Shown: positions 53,329 through 62,368, counted from the stretch's first letter. The stretch: DNA of 64,000 nt from Ignavibacteriota bacterium (GCA_016212665.1 JACREZ010000013.1:42097-106096); one strand, 5' to 3'. Notes: a model not told the origin generated them from the sequence alone. A program made the numbers and translations.

Positions 53329-54468
53329 GTGAAGCATCGCTACCTATTCATTGACGTGTACCGGACATGCATCATCCTTCTCATGCTCGAAGGACATGTG
53401 CTTCGTGCGTTATTAACTCCGGAGATTCAGCAAACAGGTTGGTTTCTGTTTCATGAGTTCTTTCATGGATTGAGTGCGCCTGCTTTTCTATTCGGTGCGG
53501 GACTGACGTTTGTCATCTCAACACATAAACGCTGGCAGGAATATCATCGCTGGGGCTCGCCGCTTGCACGACGTGTCGGCAGGTTCATCATCATCATCGG
53601 GCTTGGACTTGCAATCCATCTCCCCTTCTTTTCTTTCCGAAAAACCTTACTTGAAGGAACCACAAGAGATTACCTGCAACTCTTTCAATCCGATGTTCTT
53701 GCGTGCATCGGCATCGGATTACTTTCGCTTCACGCGTTGGTCTTTTTCTTCAAGCGGGAAGATTGGTTTTATTATCTTGTTATCGCAATCAGTCTTGCGC
53801 TTGCGTTCCTCACACCAATCACATGGAATATCAATTGGCTTGATAAACTCCCGCTTGCGTTCGCTCAATTGATGAACATGAACAACGGTTCTGTGTTTCC
53901 GCTTTTTCCTTTTGTCGGATTTTTGTATGCAGGCGTCATCACTTCGTTTGAATTTCTTGTCGCAGTCCGAAACGGAAAAGAGAGAGCGTTTATCAAGAAA
54001 CTCGGTTTAACAGGCATTGCGATGATTGTCGTCGGATTACTTGCCGAATTAATTCCCGGGCATGAATACGGCGCGCACGATTTCTGGTACACATGTCCGA
54101 CATATTTTTTCATTCGCACCGGCGCGTTGTTTTTGATTACGACGGCAATCTGGTTTGCTTCTCAGAATATTCAATCAGCAAATCCTTGGTGGACAGTTCT
54201 CGGACGGGAGTCGTTGTTGGTGTACGTCCTCCATCTCCCGATTCTTTACGGCTCAGTCCTGAACGCCAAAACAAACATGACAAAACTTTGGGGTATGAAC
54301 ATGAATATTCCTGAATCAATCGGAATGTTTCTCTTTGTAACAATTGTTTTATTCGCTGTTGCTTACCTTTGGAATCTCTTAAAGACGAAACAAACGAATT
54401 ACTATCGCTTATTGCAACTCAGCATGGCGATGGTGTTTTTGTATTTCTTTTTTACGATGGACTACTGA
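53329..54468 (+). CDS. HGSNAT-like/DUF1624 membrane acyltransferase
   Basis: The 379-aa protein with about ten helices begins RYLFIDVYRTCIILLMLEGHVLRAL, matching the N-terminal signature of the heparan-alpha-glucosaminide N-acetyltransferase family (D and R of IDVYR, H of EGH). Later blocks are FHEFFHGLSAPAFLFGAG and VYVLHLPILYG. Members acetylate sugars across the membrane. The start is GTG inside repeat-like sequence, with no clear ribosome site, and the true start could differ slightly. Confidence 0.75.
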   Translation: MKHRYLFIDVYRTCIILLMLEGHVLRALLTPEIQQTGWFLFHEFFHGLSAPAFLFGAGLTFVISTHKRWQEYHRWGSPLARRVGRFIIIIGLGLAIHLPFFSFRKTLLEGTTRDYLQLFQSDVLACIGIGLLSLHALVFFFKREDWFYYLVIAISLALAFLTPITWNINWLDKLPLAFAQLMNMNNGSVFPLFPFVGFLYAGVITSFEFLVAVRNGKERAFIKKLGLTGIAMIVVGLLAELIPGHEYGAHDFWYTCPTYFFIRTGALFLITTAIWFASQNIQSANPWWTVLGRESLLVYVLHLPILYGSVLNAKTNMTKLWGMNMNIPESIGMFLFVTIVLFAVAYLWNLLKTKQTNYYRLLQLSMAMVFLYFFFTMDY

Positions 54469-54658
54469 TGATACCTCAATCTTTTATCAAGGATTTGAAC
54501 AATAAACGATGATGGTTTGCATTTGTTTTTCACTTTGTTTAAGTTAATGCGGATATTTTACAATGTTGTTGAGAGTTCGCTTACTAGAAAGTCGAAATAT
54601 CAGGAATCTGTATAAACAATAGCTAAATGGAAAGACTCTACTTATTACTCGAAAAAAT

Positions 54659-55501
54659 ATGGCAATAGAAGAAAGCCCAGTCATAATCAATAGGTTTCTT
54701 GAGTCCTATCCCCCAGGGACAGAATCCAAAGTCAGAGTTTATGTAACATCCTACAAAACCTCGATGTCAAGCGGCCTTGAAATGCCGCTCGGCGACCTAC
54801 AACTTTATTGCTCCTCAGAGCAATGCAATGGCATTCGATCGTTTAGATCTGAAACCAAATCTCTCTATCCAAAAGTGAAGGAATCAGAAATCACATTCTT
54901 ACAGTACTCATGTAGAAACTGTTTGACCAATAAGAAGATTTTTGCTGTCATCTTCACACTTCACGACAATACTTCCGCAACCATATATAAAATGGGTGAG
55001 GTTCCTGTTTTTGGAGATCCAACACCAACTAGATTACTTAGTTTACTTGGGTCTGAAAAGGATTATTTTCTTAAAGGCAGGCGTGCGGAAAACCAAAGTC
55101 TTGGTATTGGTGCATTTGCTTATTATCGAAGAGTTGTCGAAAACCAAAAGAATCGGATTTTAGACGAAGTTATCAAAGTTGCTGATCTAACCAATGCCCC
55201 AACTTCTTTAAAAGAAGCACTAAAACAAGCAAGAGAAGAACCTCAGTTCTCAAGAGCAGTAGAATCTCTCAAAGGAGCAATACCAGATTCTTTGTTGATA
55301 GAAGGCCACAATCCATTGACATTGCTTCATCAAGCTCTCAGTGAAGGCATCCATGCACAGACTGATGAAGAATGTTTAGACTTAGCAGGTACAATTAGAA
55401 CTGTTCTATCCTCGTTTGCAGAACGCGTCGGTGAGATACGCCGGGAACAATCACAACTAAAAGAAGCCATCTCGAAACTGTTGAATCGAAAGAAGAAATA
55501 A
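54659..55501 (+). CDS. Hypothetical zinc-ribbon protein
   Basis: The 280-aa protein has C-x4-C (YCSSEQC) and about 27 residues later C-x2-C (SCRNC), a zinc-ribbon-like pair. The central block GIGAFAYYRRVVENQKNRI and helices with LLIEGHNPLTLLHQALSEGIHAQTDEECL follow, ending in a basic coiled region. The arrangement is reminiscent of DUF4145-like proteins, but I cannot assign a family. It is flanked by long non-coding gaps with hairpins and is unlike its metabolic neighbours, so it may be accessory. Confidence 0.6.
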   Translation: MAIEESPVIINRFLESYPPGTESKVRVYVTSYKTSMSSGLEMPLGDLQLYCSSEQCNGIRSFRSETKSLYPKVKESEITFLQYSCRNCLTNKKIFAVIFTLHDNTSATIYKMGEVPVFGDPTPTRLLSLLGSEKDYFLKGRRAENQSLGIGAFAYYRRVVENQKNRILDEVIKVADLTNAPTSLKEALKQAREEPQFSRAVESLKGAIPDSLLIEGHNPLTLLHQALSEGIHAQTDEECLDLAGTIRTVLSSFAERVGEIRREQSQLKEAISKLLNRKKK

Positions 55502-55528
55502 ATTTACTTTCGTGCTTTCACAAAGACC

Positions 55529-55557
55529 GTCAGTCAACCAGACGTTGCAACTGACGA
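55529..55557. repeat. Bulged hairpin after the zinc-ribbon gene
   Basis: CGTCAGT (55529-55535) pairs with ACTGACG (55551-55557) and the stem extends by CAAC/GTTG with a 2-nt bulge. No T-run follows directly. It may be a weak terminator or an element boundary. Confidence 0.45.
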
Positions 55558-55629
55558 CGCGTCTGAGTTTTGAATGGTGAGTTCCTATAAATGACAACTT
55601 AGGATACAATAGTAATCAACAAATTAATA

Positions 55630-55666
55630 AAAGTTGCTCCGGTCAGAAACGTTAAAACGCAACTTT
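55630..55666. repeat. Inverted repeat before the 213-aa gene
   Basis: AAAGTTGC (55630-55637) pairs with GCAACTTT (55659-55666) around a 21-nt loop, about 60 bp upstream of the next start. Confidence 0.4.
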
Positions 55667-55725
55667 GTTCCAGTTCGTTAGGTAGTATAAATTCAAGGTT
55701 ATAAAAATAATGAAAAAAAGGAGAG

Positions 55726-56367
55726 ATGAATACTAAGTATATTAAACAAAAAGAAAAAAGTTTTCGGCAAATTATTTCCAGCCCATATACTAAATTAATC
55801 AGTGCCGTTTTTGCAGCTGTTGTATTTTACTTTGGCATTAAAACTGATTGGGATATTCAAAAAGAATCTGAAAAGAAAAGTAAATCTGTAATCTGTTATG
55901 CATTTACCATTAGTCCAGTGAGTAGTCCTTTTTCAACTTTAGAAAAATCTGGAAGGTGGATTGTTAGCGTAATGATTATGAACCAAGGTCCTGCTACTGC
56001 TAATTCGTTAGTGTTTCATCTATACTTAATGAAATCGAATTATTTAAATCATTCTGTTCCGATAATGACAAGCAAACCTGCTACAGCAGATGTAAATATT
56101 CTTCAAAGAAATCCCCCGGAATACTTTCAAATTGTGCTTAAAAACTTTTCACCTTCTGATGGGGCATTTTTTGAAATTCCATTTGAAGCATCAAATGAAA
56201 ATATTCAGAAACTTTACTTTGAATGGAAAAAATCAATGTTTTCAAATGATTTGCTGAAGAAATTTATTAATTCATTTGAATTGACTGGGGAAAATATTAT
56301 TTCGGAAAATATGGGGATGGTTGATGCAAAAACAATGAAAGAGAATTTAGATGAAATTGCAAAATGA
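55726..56367 (+). CDS. Hypothetical protein with one N-terminal membrane helix
   Basis: The 213-aa protein has a basic N-terminus (KQKEKSFRQ), one helix (LISAVFAAVVFYFGI, about aa 24-40) and a soluble domain with NQGPATANSLVFHLYL and FSPSDGAFFEIPFEA. AAAAAGGAGAG precedes the ATG. It is AT-rich and highly Lys/Asn-rich compared with its neighbours, suggesting acquisition. No family is recognised. Confidence 0.6.
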   Translation: MNTKYIKQKEKSFRQIISSPYTKLISAVFAAVVFYFGIKTDWDIQKESEKKSKSVICYAFTISPVSSPFSTLEKSGRWIVSVMIMNQGPATANSLVFHLYLMKSNYLNHSVPIMTSKPATADVNILQRNPPEYFQIVLKNFSPSDGAFFEIPFEASNENIQKLYFEWKKSMFSNDLLKKFINSFELTGENIISENMGMVDAKTMKENLDEIAK

Positions 56368-56581
56368 CACCAAGCAAACTAGTCAGGTATTTTTACCAAG
56401 TATATAAAGAAGAACAAAAAAGCTCTAACCCGAAGCATCAAACGTCGAACAGAGAAATTTCGACTAAAAGTACTTAAGCCCATTATATGCAGCATAATCA
56501 AGAAACATTGCTCTATCCTAAATCAATAGATTGGTGTAGTATAAATGTTGTAAGATTATTCATTGTTCTGTAACGCCATAT

Positions 56582-57763
56582 TCAGGGCAAACAAACTTTC
56601 CCTAACATTGTTTGTTTACTCGCACCAGTTGCATTCGGTACATTCGATGCATTTCCTGCAATAGTCTCATTCGCAAGAATCGCAAACGCAACCGCCTCTT
56701 TTGCATCTGATGACATTCCAAATTTTTCAATCGAAGAAACTCTCGCCTCACTGAAATATTTTTGAAGCGAGTTCATCAAATAAGAATTGTGAACACCGCC
56801 ACCACTGACAATCAATTCTTCAATCTTCGTTTTCTTTTTGATGAAAAGAAGATACGCCTCAAACACACTCAGCGCAGTGAATTCCGTTACTGTTGTAATG
56901 ATATCTTCCGTTGGTTTTCGTTTGGAATGAGCGAGAATCTCCTTCACAAACAATTCACCGAACATTTCCCTGCCTGTTGACTTTGGCGGTTTCATTTTCA
57001 AATATGAATGTTCCATCATCCGATGAAGTAACTCAGGAATAAGATTTCCGCTTGATGCCACTTCGCCATTCATATCATACGCCCGGTTGTAAAATTTCTT
57101 CATCAGTGCATCAATAGCCATGTTTCCCGGGCCGGTATCAAAAGCGGACATTTCATCGAGTGAACAGGATTTCGGAAGTACGGTGATGTTTGCAATTCCC
57201 CCGATGTTCAACAACGCACGATTCTTTTTCTCTGACCTGAACAAGAGATAATCAACATACGGAACAAGCGGCGCGCCCGTTCCTCCTACCGCAACATCCG
57301 CAACACGAAAATCACCAACGGTTACAATTCCTGTTCGCTTGGCAATCACGCTTGGCTCACCGACTTGCAACGTCGCCCGAATATCTTTTCCAAATAATTT
57401 CTTTGTTTCAGGAAGATGTTGAATAGTCTGTCCGTGTGAACCGATGAGGTCAATATTTTCAATGTTCACGTTCGCCTTCTTGCAAAGAGCAATGACAGCA
57501 TCGGCAAACAACTCGCCAATGAGAAAATTCAATCGGGCAACATCATCAAGTCGAGCGGTGTTTGCATCGGAATTCTTCAGAAGGAATTTCTTAAATCCGG
57601 TTGGATACGGAAACGTCTCGAACGCAAGCACATTCACTCTCGTTTGAATTCCGTTCCCAACTATCTCAGTCAACGCCGCGTCAATTCCATCTGCCGACGT
57701 TCCTGACATCAAACCGATAATGAGTTTTTTCTTTTTATCTTTATTCTGAATACGTTTAAACAT
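56582..57763 (-). CDS. anmK: Anhydro-N-acetylmuramic acid kinase
   Basis: The 393-aa protein has IIGLMSGTSADGIDAALTEI near the N-terminus, the GSHGQTIQHLP block, GDFRVADVAVGGTGAPLVPYVDYLL, NIGGIANITVLP and AFDTGPGNMAIDALM. All are diagnostic of AnmK. It phosphorylates and opens 1,6-anhydroMurNAc to MurNAc-6-phosphate in cell-wall recycling. Length and start are normal. No murQ is nearby. Confidence 0.95.
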   Translation of the reverse strand: MFKRIQNKDKKKKLIIGLMSGTSADGIDAALTEIVGNGIQTRVNVLAFETFPYPTGFKKFLLKNSDANTARLDDVARLNFLIGELFADAVIALCKKANVNIENIDLIGSHGQTIQHLPETKKLFGKDIRATLQVGEPSVIAKRTGIVTVGDFRVADVAVGGTGAPLVPYVDYLLFRSEKKNRALLNIGGIANITVLPKSCSLDEMSAFDTGPGNMAIDALMKKFYNRAYDMNGEVASSGNLIPELLHRMMEHSYLKMKPPKSTGREMFGELFVKEILAHSKRKPTEDIITTVTEFTALSVFEAYLLFIKKKTKIEELIVSGGGVHNSYLMNSLQKYFSEARVSSIEKFGMSSDAKEAVAFAILANETIAGNASNVPNATGASKQTMLGKVCLP

Positions 57764-57782
57764 ACATATTAATTCTCTGTCA

Positions 57783-57899
57783 TTTGTTATTTGTTATTTG
57801 TCATTGGTCATTGGTCATTGGTGATTCGTGAATAGTGATTAGTACATAGAGAGTTGTCAGTTATACCACCAAATGACAAATGACAATTGACTAATGACT
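57783..57899. repeat. 7-bp tandem arrays in opposite orientations
   Basis: About nine units (TTGTTAT, TTGTCAT, TGGTCAT, TGGTGAT, TCGTGAA, TAGTGAT) occupy 57783-57847. After 23 bp, units of the reverse complement type (AATGACA, ATTGACT, AATGACT) run to 57899 and reach the Nfo reading frame. Confidence 0.75.
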
Positions 57900-57919
57900 T
57901 TCATTTGATAAATGAATAC

Positions 57920-58819
57920 ATGAATCCGACAACCAAAAAATCCGAACCACAAACCAGTAACCACGAACCTCTCATCGGCGCGCATGAATCAATCTCAGGC
58001 GGTATCTACAAAGCGTTCGAGCGTGGCGCTTCTGTCGGTTGCAGAACGTTGCAAGTTTTTACCAAGAACAACAATCAGTGGCAGGGCAAGCCGCTCACCG
58101 ATGAAGACGTTGCAAACTACAAAATCGCTCAGTCGAAATCAAACATCGCACCGGTGATTGCGCATGACAGTTACCTCATTAATTTGTGTGCGGCTGATTC
58201 GGCAATTCTGAAGAAATCAAGAGAATCGTTTGTGGATGAGTTGCAACGGTGCGAGTTGCTGGGAATTCCGTATCTCAACTTTCATCCCGGCTCACACATC
58301 GGCAAAGGCGAGGAGGATGGAATTAAACTCATCATCGAATCACTCAATCTTGCGCACGAGCAGACAAAGGGATTCTGCGTGCTAAGCGTTCTCGAAACGA
58401 CAGCCGGACAAGGAACCGCAATCGGGTATAAGTTCGAACATCTCAGAATAATCATTGATGGAGTGGATGAGCCGGAACGAATGGCAGTCTGCATTGACAC
58501 GTGCCATATCTTTGCTGCGGGGTACGACATCAGTACCGAAAAAGGGTATGAGAAAACGATGCAGGAGTTTGATGAAGTGCTCGGTTTGAAACGGCTCGTC
58601 GCGTTTCATGTCAACGATTCAAAGAAACCACTCGGCTTGCGGGTTGACCGACATGAACATATCGGGAAAGGTTTTATCGGTGAGAATGGTTTTCGATTTT
58701 TGATGCAGGATTCACGATTCACTGACATTCCGAAAATTCTTGAAACACCGAAGAGTGAGGATTTACATGAGGATAAAATGAATCTTTCGTTACTGAAGAA
58801 ACTTGCTTTGGAGTTGTAG
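57920..58819 (+). CDS. nfo: Endonuclease IV (AP endonuclease)
   Basis: The 299-aa protein has the family's LIGAHESISGG, TLQVFTKNNNQW, FHPGSHIG, ISVLETTAGQG-like segment (CVLSVLETTAGQG), CIDTCHIFAAGYD, FHVNDSKKPLG and HEHIGKGFIG. These supply the zinc-binding His/Glu/Asp set. It cleaves 5' of abasic sites in base-excision repair. The ATG at 57920 is chosen because the alternative TTG (57887) lies in a repeat. Before the conserved core there is an unusual polar N-terminal extension of about 17 residues encoded by a 7-bp array. Confidence 0.93.
   Translation: MNPTTKKSEPQTSNHEPLIGAHESISGGIYKAFERGASVGCRTLQVFTKNNNQWQGKPLTDEDVANYKIAQSKSNIAPVIAHDSYLINLCAADSAILKKSRESFVDELQRCELLGIPYLNFHPGSHIGKGEEDGIKLIIESLNLAHEQTKGFCVLSVLETTAGQGTAIGYKFEHLRIIIDGVDEPERMAVCIDTCHIFAAGYDISTEKGYEKTMQEFDEVLGLKRLVAFHVNDSKKPLGLRVDRHEHIGKGFIGENGFRFLMQDSRFTDIPKILETPKSEDLHEDKMNLSLLKKLALEL
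57938..57972 (+). repeat. 7-bp tandem array encoding the Nfo N-terminal extension
   Basis: Five units (AAATCCG, AACCACA, AACCAGT, AACCACG, AACCTCT) fill the codons between the start and the conserved core of nfo. Confidence 0.65.
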
Positions 58820-58873
58820 CGATAGTTTAACCACAAAGCACACAAAGTTGTCTCGCAAAGCGCACAAAGTTTT

Positions 58874-59485
58874 TCAGTTGGATTCGAGTGCGTTGGAATT
58901 AAATCCAAGTATCCTTTTCGCCCCCGCAAATCGTTTGTGGTAATACGAATTTGCGAGTGAGGCAATCGAAACGCCGAGTTTTCGTGCGGAGTGAACGAAC
59001 TGTCCGTTGCCGAGATAAATCCCGACGTGGTTAATTCGTTTTCTTTTTGATTTGAAAAAAACAAGGTCGCCCGTCTTTAATTCAGATTGAGAAACAGAAT
59101 CGCCCAACGTAAATTGTTCTCTCGATGTGCGAGGTAGTGCAAACGAAAATGCATCTTTGAAAACATTCTTCACGAAGCCGGAACAATCTACGCCCTTCTT
59201 TGTATTGCCCCCTTTTCTGTATCGCACTTTCGTCCACTCGTTCACTTCACGCATCAACGACATCGCGGCAAGACTCAAACTATCTTCTGCACACGGTTGA
59301 ATTGCAAGGTTTTCCATCCACAACAACGTATCAAGAAGCGGCTTCACGGGTTTGAGAAGAATAGATTTGCTTTTTGTTTTCACCGGTTTTTTCGGCTTCC
59401 CCTTTGAAAGCGCATGAGCAAATGAAGAAAGTAATATTGTCAATGCAATAGCAATCGTAGCGATAATTATTATTTTAAATTTCAT
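58874..59485 (-). CDS. NlpC/P60-family cell-wall endopeptidase
   Basis: The 203-aa protein has a signal peptide, a basic Lys/Pro-rich linker (about aa 28-50) and a C-terminal NlpC/P60 domain. The domain has catalytic C101 (VDCSGFV), H153 (NHVGIYLG) and H165 (FVHSA). It hydrolyses peptide bonds in peptidoglycan stems in the periplasm. AACCACAAAG-type repeat words lie at its 3' side. Confidence 0.9.
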   Translation of the reverse strand: MKFKIIIIATIAIALTILLSSFAHALSKGKPKKPVKTKSKSILLKPVKPLLDTLLWMENLAIQPCAEDSLSLAAMSLMREVNEWTKVRYRKGGNTKKGVDCSGFVKNVFKDAFSFALPRTSREQFTLGDSVSQSELKTGDLVFFKSKRKRINHVGIYLGNGQFVHSARKLGVSIASLANSYYHKRFAGAKRILGFNSNALESN

Positions 59486-59569
59486 AGTTTCTCTTACTGA
59501 TGGTAATGATTAGACAATTGAATTCGCTTCATGGTTACAGAAGCGGTGAATTAATTTTGTTTTCATTGT

Positions 59570-59589
59570 CCCACGACTGAAGTCGTGGG
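59570..59589. repeat. REP-like perfect palindrome
   Basis: CCCACGACT (59570-59578) and AGTCGTGGG (59581-59589) form a 9-bp stem with a 2-nt centre in an otherwise empty 271-bp gap. It resembles the short GTGGG-type REP palindromes spread in many genomes. Confidence 0.55.
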
Positions 59590-59704
59590 CTACTTATTGT
59601 TAACCTTCAATAATTTTTGAGAGAATGGTCAACAAGAGCAATGGTTGTTGATAAGTTTCCGAAACAAAATAAGAAAATTCTGTTGGCGATGCAAGCGATT
59701 TTCA

Positions 59705-59733
59705 TTGACCGTGCGGGAAAATTAGAGTATATT
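59705..59733 (+). promoter_or_regulatory. Sigma-70-type promoter of amrS
   Basis: TTGACC (59705-59710), 17 nt and TATATT (59728-59733) lie 23 bp before the ATG at 59757. Confidence 0.6.
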
Positions 59734-59756
59734 TACAGCGACGTAAAGCCAATGTC

Positions 59757-60824
59757 ATGACAAAATCCGAAACCACGCCGAAAGAAATTCTCGCAACTCA
59801 CACGCACGAAGGTGTTCTCTACAATCAACTCGAAGGCGGACGTATCGAATGTTATTCGTGCGGACATCGTTGCGCTATCGGCGATGGGAAAGATGGAATT
59901 TGCCGTGTCAGATTTAATCGCGGCGGGAAATTGTTTGTACCGTGGGGATATGTCGCCGGATTGCAGGTTGACCCGATTGAAAAGAAACCGTTCTTCCACG
60001 CTCTTCCCGGACATCTTGCAATGAGTTTCGGAATGTTAGGGTGCGATTATCAATGCGGCTATTGTCAGAACTGGCTCACATCTCAAACACTTCGTGACCC
60101 TTCTGCAAGCGCACGGTTTGAAATTCTCTCGCCCGAAGATATCATTCTCGCCGCACATCAATACGATGCAACAGTTGTTACAAGCACATACAACGAGCCG
60201 CTCATTACTAGTGAATGGGCGGTTGAAGTTTTCAAAATTGCAAAACGCTACGGGCTCGTCACTTCATACGTCTCGAATGGAAACGGAACACCGGAAGTCA
60301 TCGAATATCTCCATCCTTGGGTTGATTTGTACAAAGTGGATTTGAAGGGATTTCAGAATAAACAATACAGAAAACTTGGCGGCGTTTTGCAAACCGTGCT
60401 TGATACAATCAAATTATTGCATGAAAAGAAATTTTGGATTGAAGTTGTTACGCTCGTCGTTCCCGGATTCAATGATTCGGAAGAAGAGTTGAAAGATATT
60501 GCAAACTTTCTTGTTTCCGTTTCGCCTGATATTCCTTGGCATGTTACGGCGTTCCATTCCGACTATAAAATGCAACTCACTCCAAATACACAAATCAAAT
60601 CGCTGATGCGCGCCGCAGAGATTGGCTATGAAGCAGGATTACACTTTGTGTATGCCGGAAATATTCCGGGACAAGTTGGCAGTTATGAGAATACCTACTG
60701 TCCGAAATGCCATGAGTTGTTGATTGCCCGTTGGGGATATACTATTCAAAAGAACACGATGAAGAATGGGTGTTGCCCGAAGTGCAGGTTGAAAGTTCCG
60801 GGGTTTTGGTCTGTGAAAAAGTAA
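59757..60824 (+). CDS. amrS: AmmeMemoRadiSam system radical SAM enzyme
   Basis: The 355-aa protein has the radical SAM motif C96-x3-C100-x2-C103 (GCDYQCGYCQNW) and an N-terminal Cys cluster (C32, C35, C39, C49). The family block PIEKKPFFHALPG comes before the motif, and two CxxC pairs lie at the C-terminus (YCPKCHE, CCPKCRL) as in the AmrS group. AmrS is named for its genomic link to AMMECR1 and MEMO1 homologues; its reaction is unknown. Neither partner is encoded in this window. Confidence 0.92.
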   Translation: MTKSETTPKEILATHTHEGVLYNQLEGGRIECYSCGHRCAIGDGKDGICRVRFNRGGKLFVPWGYVAGLQVDPIEKKPFFHALPGHLAMSFGMLGCDYQCGYCQNWLTSQTLRDPSASARFEILSPEDIILAAHQYDATVVTSTYNEPLITSEWAVEVFKIAKRYGLVTSYVSNGNGTPEVIEYLHPWVDLYKVDLKGFQNKQYRKLGGVLQTVLDTIKLLHEKKFWIEVVTLVVPGFNDSEEELKDIANFLVSVSPDIPWHVTAFHSDYKMQLTPNTQIKSLMRAAEIGYEAGLHFVYAGNIPGQVGSYENTYCPKCHELLIARWGYTIQKNTMKNGCCPKCRLKVPGFWSVKK

Positions 60825-60961
60825 GCGGATACAAGATAGTAATTGCTGGGGTGTAGAGAGCGAGGGCGCTTGGGAGAAATTTTCCCAAGCGCCAATCCGC
60901 AATTCACAATCCCTGCCCGACGAACAAGTTATTTGGCAGGCGGGCGCAATCCGAAATCAAA

Positions 60962-62368
60962 TCAATTCGGTCTTGTCACAAACGAGAACGAATAACTCTC
61001 TCTCATCGGTGTCCCGAACAAATCACGTACGGTATTTGCAACCGTCACCGTGTAGAGCGTATTCGCTTGCAACGCTGTTGATGGTTTGAATGTCAATTGA
61101 GTTTTGCTTTCTGAATTGTAATAACCATCTCCCCAGACAAAAGTACCGGAAACATTGGGCGAAATTGAAAACGCAGTTTCAACACTTGATTTCAAGACAT
61201 ACGTATTGAAATTCATCCGAATATATGTTCCCGTGGATACAAACAATTCTGCATTCGTTGGATAGGTGTTCGATAATGCGACGGAAGCAGTTCTGAACGA
61301 AAATGCAAATTGCTCACCGAGTTTATTTCCATCGAGGTCAAGCGCATTTGAATCAATCAACACGTTGTAGGTCGTGTCAGCACGAAATACTCCACCGAGA
61401 TAAATTTTCATCCTGTTGCTGTCGGGCCAAACAAATATCCGTGCATCATTCGGTGTAATGGAAACCGCTTGTTGAGTCGAGTGTTTATTCATCCGTCGCG
61501 GAAATGTTACTGTTATTCCATCATACGTTAATGGCTGAACATCAATGTCCCCATCTATCGGGTCACTCTGAATTCCGTACACTGTGTAGCCTGCTTGAAC
61601 AGTACTGAAACTAAAGTTCAAAGGAAATTGCAAATGATTTCCTGCTGTATCTTTCGCTCCGGTTCCAAGCGTGATTGTATACGTCGTATCAACGTACGAA
61701 TTTACTTTAGCGATTGAATATGTAAAGGAAGTAATTTTGCTGTAGGTTGTTATCACTGCCCCGTATTCAATCGGCGAGAACGACATATCGCGATAGTAAT
61801 AAGCATACTGCAATGTCGGTGCGTACACGCCCCAATGGAAAACTCCTTTCGTCGGTGGATTGGTCGAGAACGCTTCTTCAACACTTTTCCTATCCATCGG
61901 TTGAGTGAACATTACCGAGATCGAAAGTCGCGCATACCTGTTATCATACACAACTTCTGCTTTATCTTGTGGATAATAGGATGAAACGAGGTCAGGCGTT
62001 TTCGATAAATCGAAATCGCCGACATAAATAACCCCCCCGCCTGTGACGACAACATTGTACCGTTTGTACAAGCGATAATTTGCCGCCTTCACCGTCATGT
62101 CATAGTTTCCGATTTGAATACTGTTGAACGCGAACGAGCCATCGTTCGGGTCAATCAGCGCAGAGTCAACAATGTTCACCTGACTAATATAGACTTTCGC
62201 GCCACTGTTCTTTTGTACTACACGCCCGACAATATCGCCATGAAACTGGTCATTGACGGTTGGTTTATCTGTAGGATTAACTGTTCTGTACTCAACAATC
62301 TTTTCCGTGCAGGAAATAAATATGACTGAAGCCGTGAGCACAACTGCTAATAAATATTTAACGTTCAT
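60962..62368 (-). CDS. Lipoprotein with carboxypeptidase-like and Ig-like (Big_5) domains
   Basis: The start is the ATG at 62368, with GGAG 6 nt upstream and a lipoprotein signal ending C20 (VIFISC). The 468-aa protein has a carboxypeptidase regulatory-like domain (about aa 45-105, VGRVVQKNSGAKV). Three Big_5-type Ig domains follow (repeated phrases such as NFSFSTVQAG, AFSFRTA and FVTRPN close each unit). It probably works at the outer membrane as a structural or binding protein. It lies 45 bp downstream of the barrel gene in the same direction. Confidence 0.78.
   Translation of the reverse strand: MNVKYLLAVVLTASVIFISCTEKIVEYRTVNPTDKPTVNDQFHGDIVGRVVQKNSGAKVYISQVNIVDSALIDPNDGSFAFNSIQIGNYDMTVKAANYRLYKRYNVVVTGGGVIYVGDFDLSKTPDLVSSYYPQDKAEVVYDNRYARLSISVMFTQPMDRKSVEEAFSTNPPTKGVFHWGVYAPTLQYAYYYRDMSFSPIEYGAVITTYSKITSFTYSIAKVNSYVDTTYTITLGTGAKDTAGNHLQFPLNFSFSTVQAGYTVYGIQSDPIDGDIDVQPLTYDGITVTFPRRMNKHSTQQAVSITPNDARIFVWPDSNRMKIYLGGVFRADTTYNVLIDSNALDLDGNKLGEQFAFSFRTASVALSNTYPTNAELFVSTGTYIRMNFNTYVLKSSVETAFSISPNVSGTFVWGDGYYNSESKTQLTFKPSTALQANTLYTVTVANTVRDLFGTPMRESYSFSFVTRPN

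Noticed and set aside
56364..56477. 37-codon frame overlapping the stop of the 213-aa gene (ATGA)
   Set aside because: Polar, low-complexity peptide with no hydrophobic core or motif; the overlap alone is weak evidence.
55502..56581. Integron attC-like sites around the two orphan genes
   Set aside because: A GTTAGGT core-like word is present, but no matching inverse core or integrase was found; the hairpins do not have attC architecture.
57781..58000. CRISPR array suspected from the regular repeats near nfo
   Set aside because: Units are 7 bp with no spacers of 30-40 bp and no cas genes nearby.
58702..58722. 7-bp repeat (GATGCAG, GATTCAC, GATTCAC) encoding MQDSRFT near the end of nfo
   Set aside because: The peptide corresponds to the family-conserved M-x-DDRF-x-GIP region of endonuclease IV, so the period is more likely coincidence than insertion.
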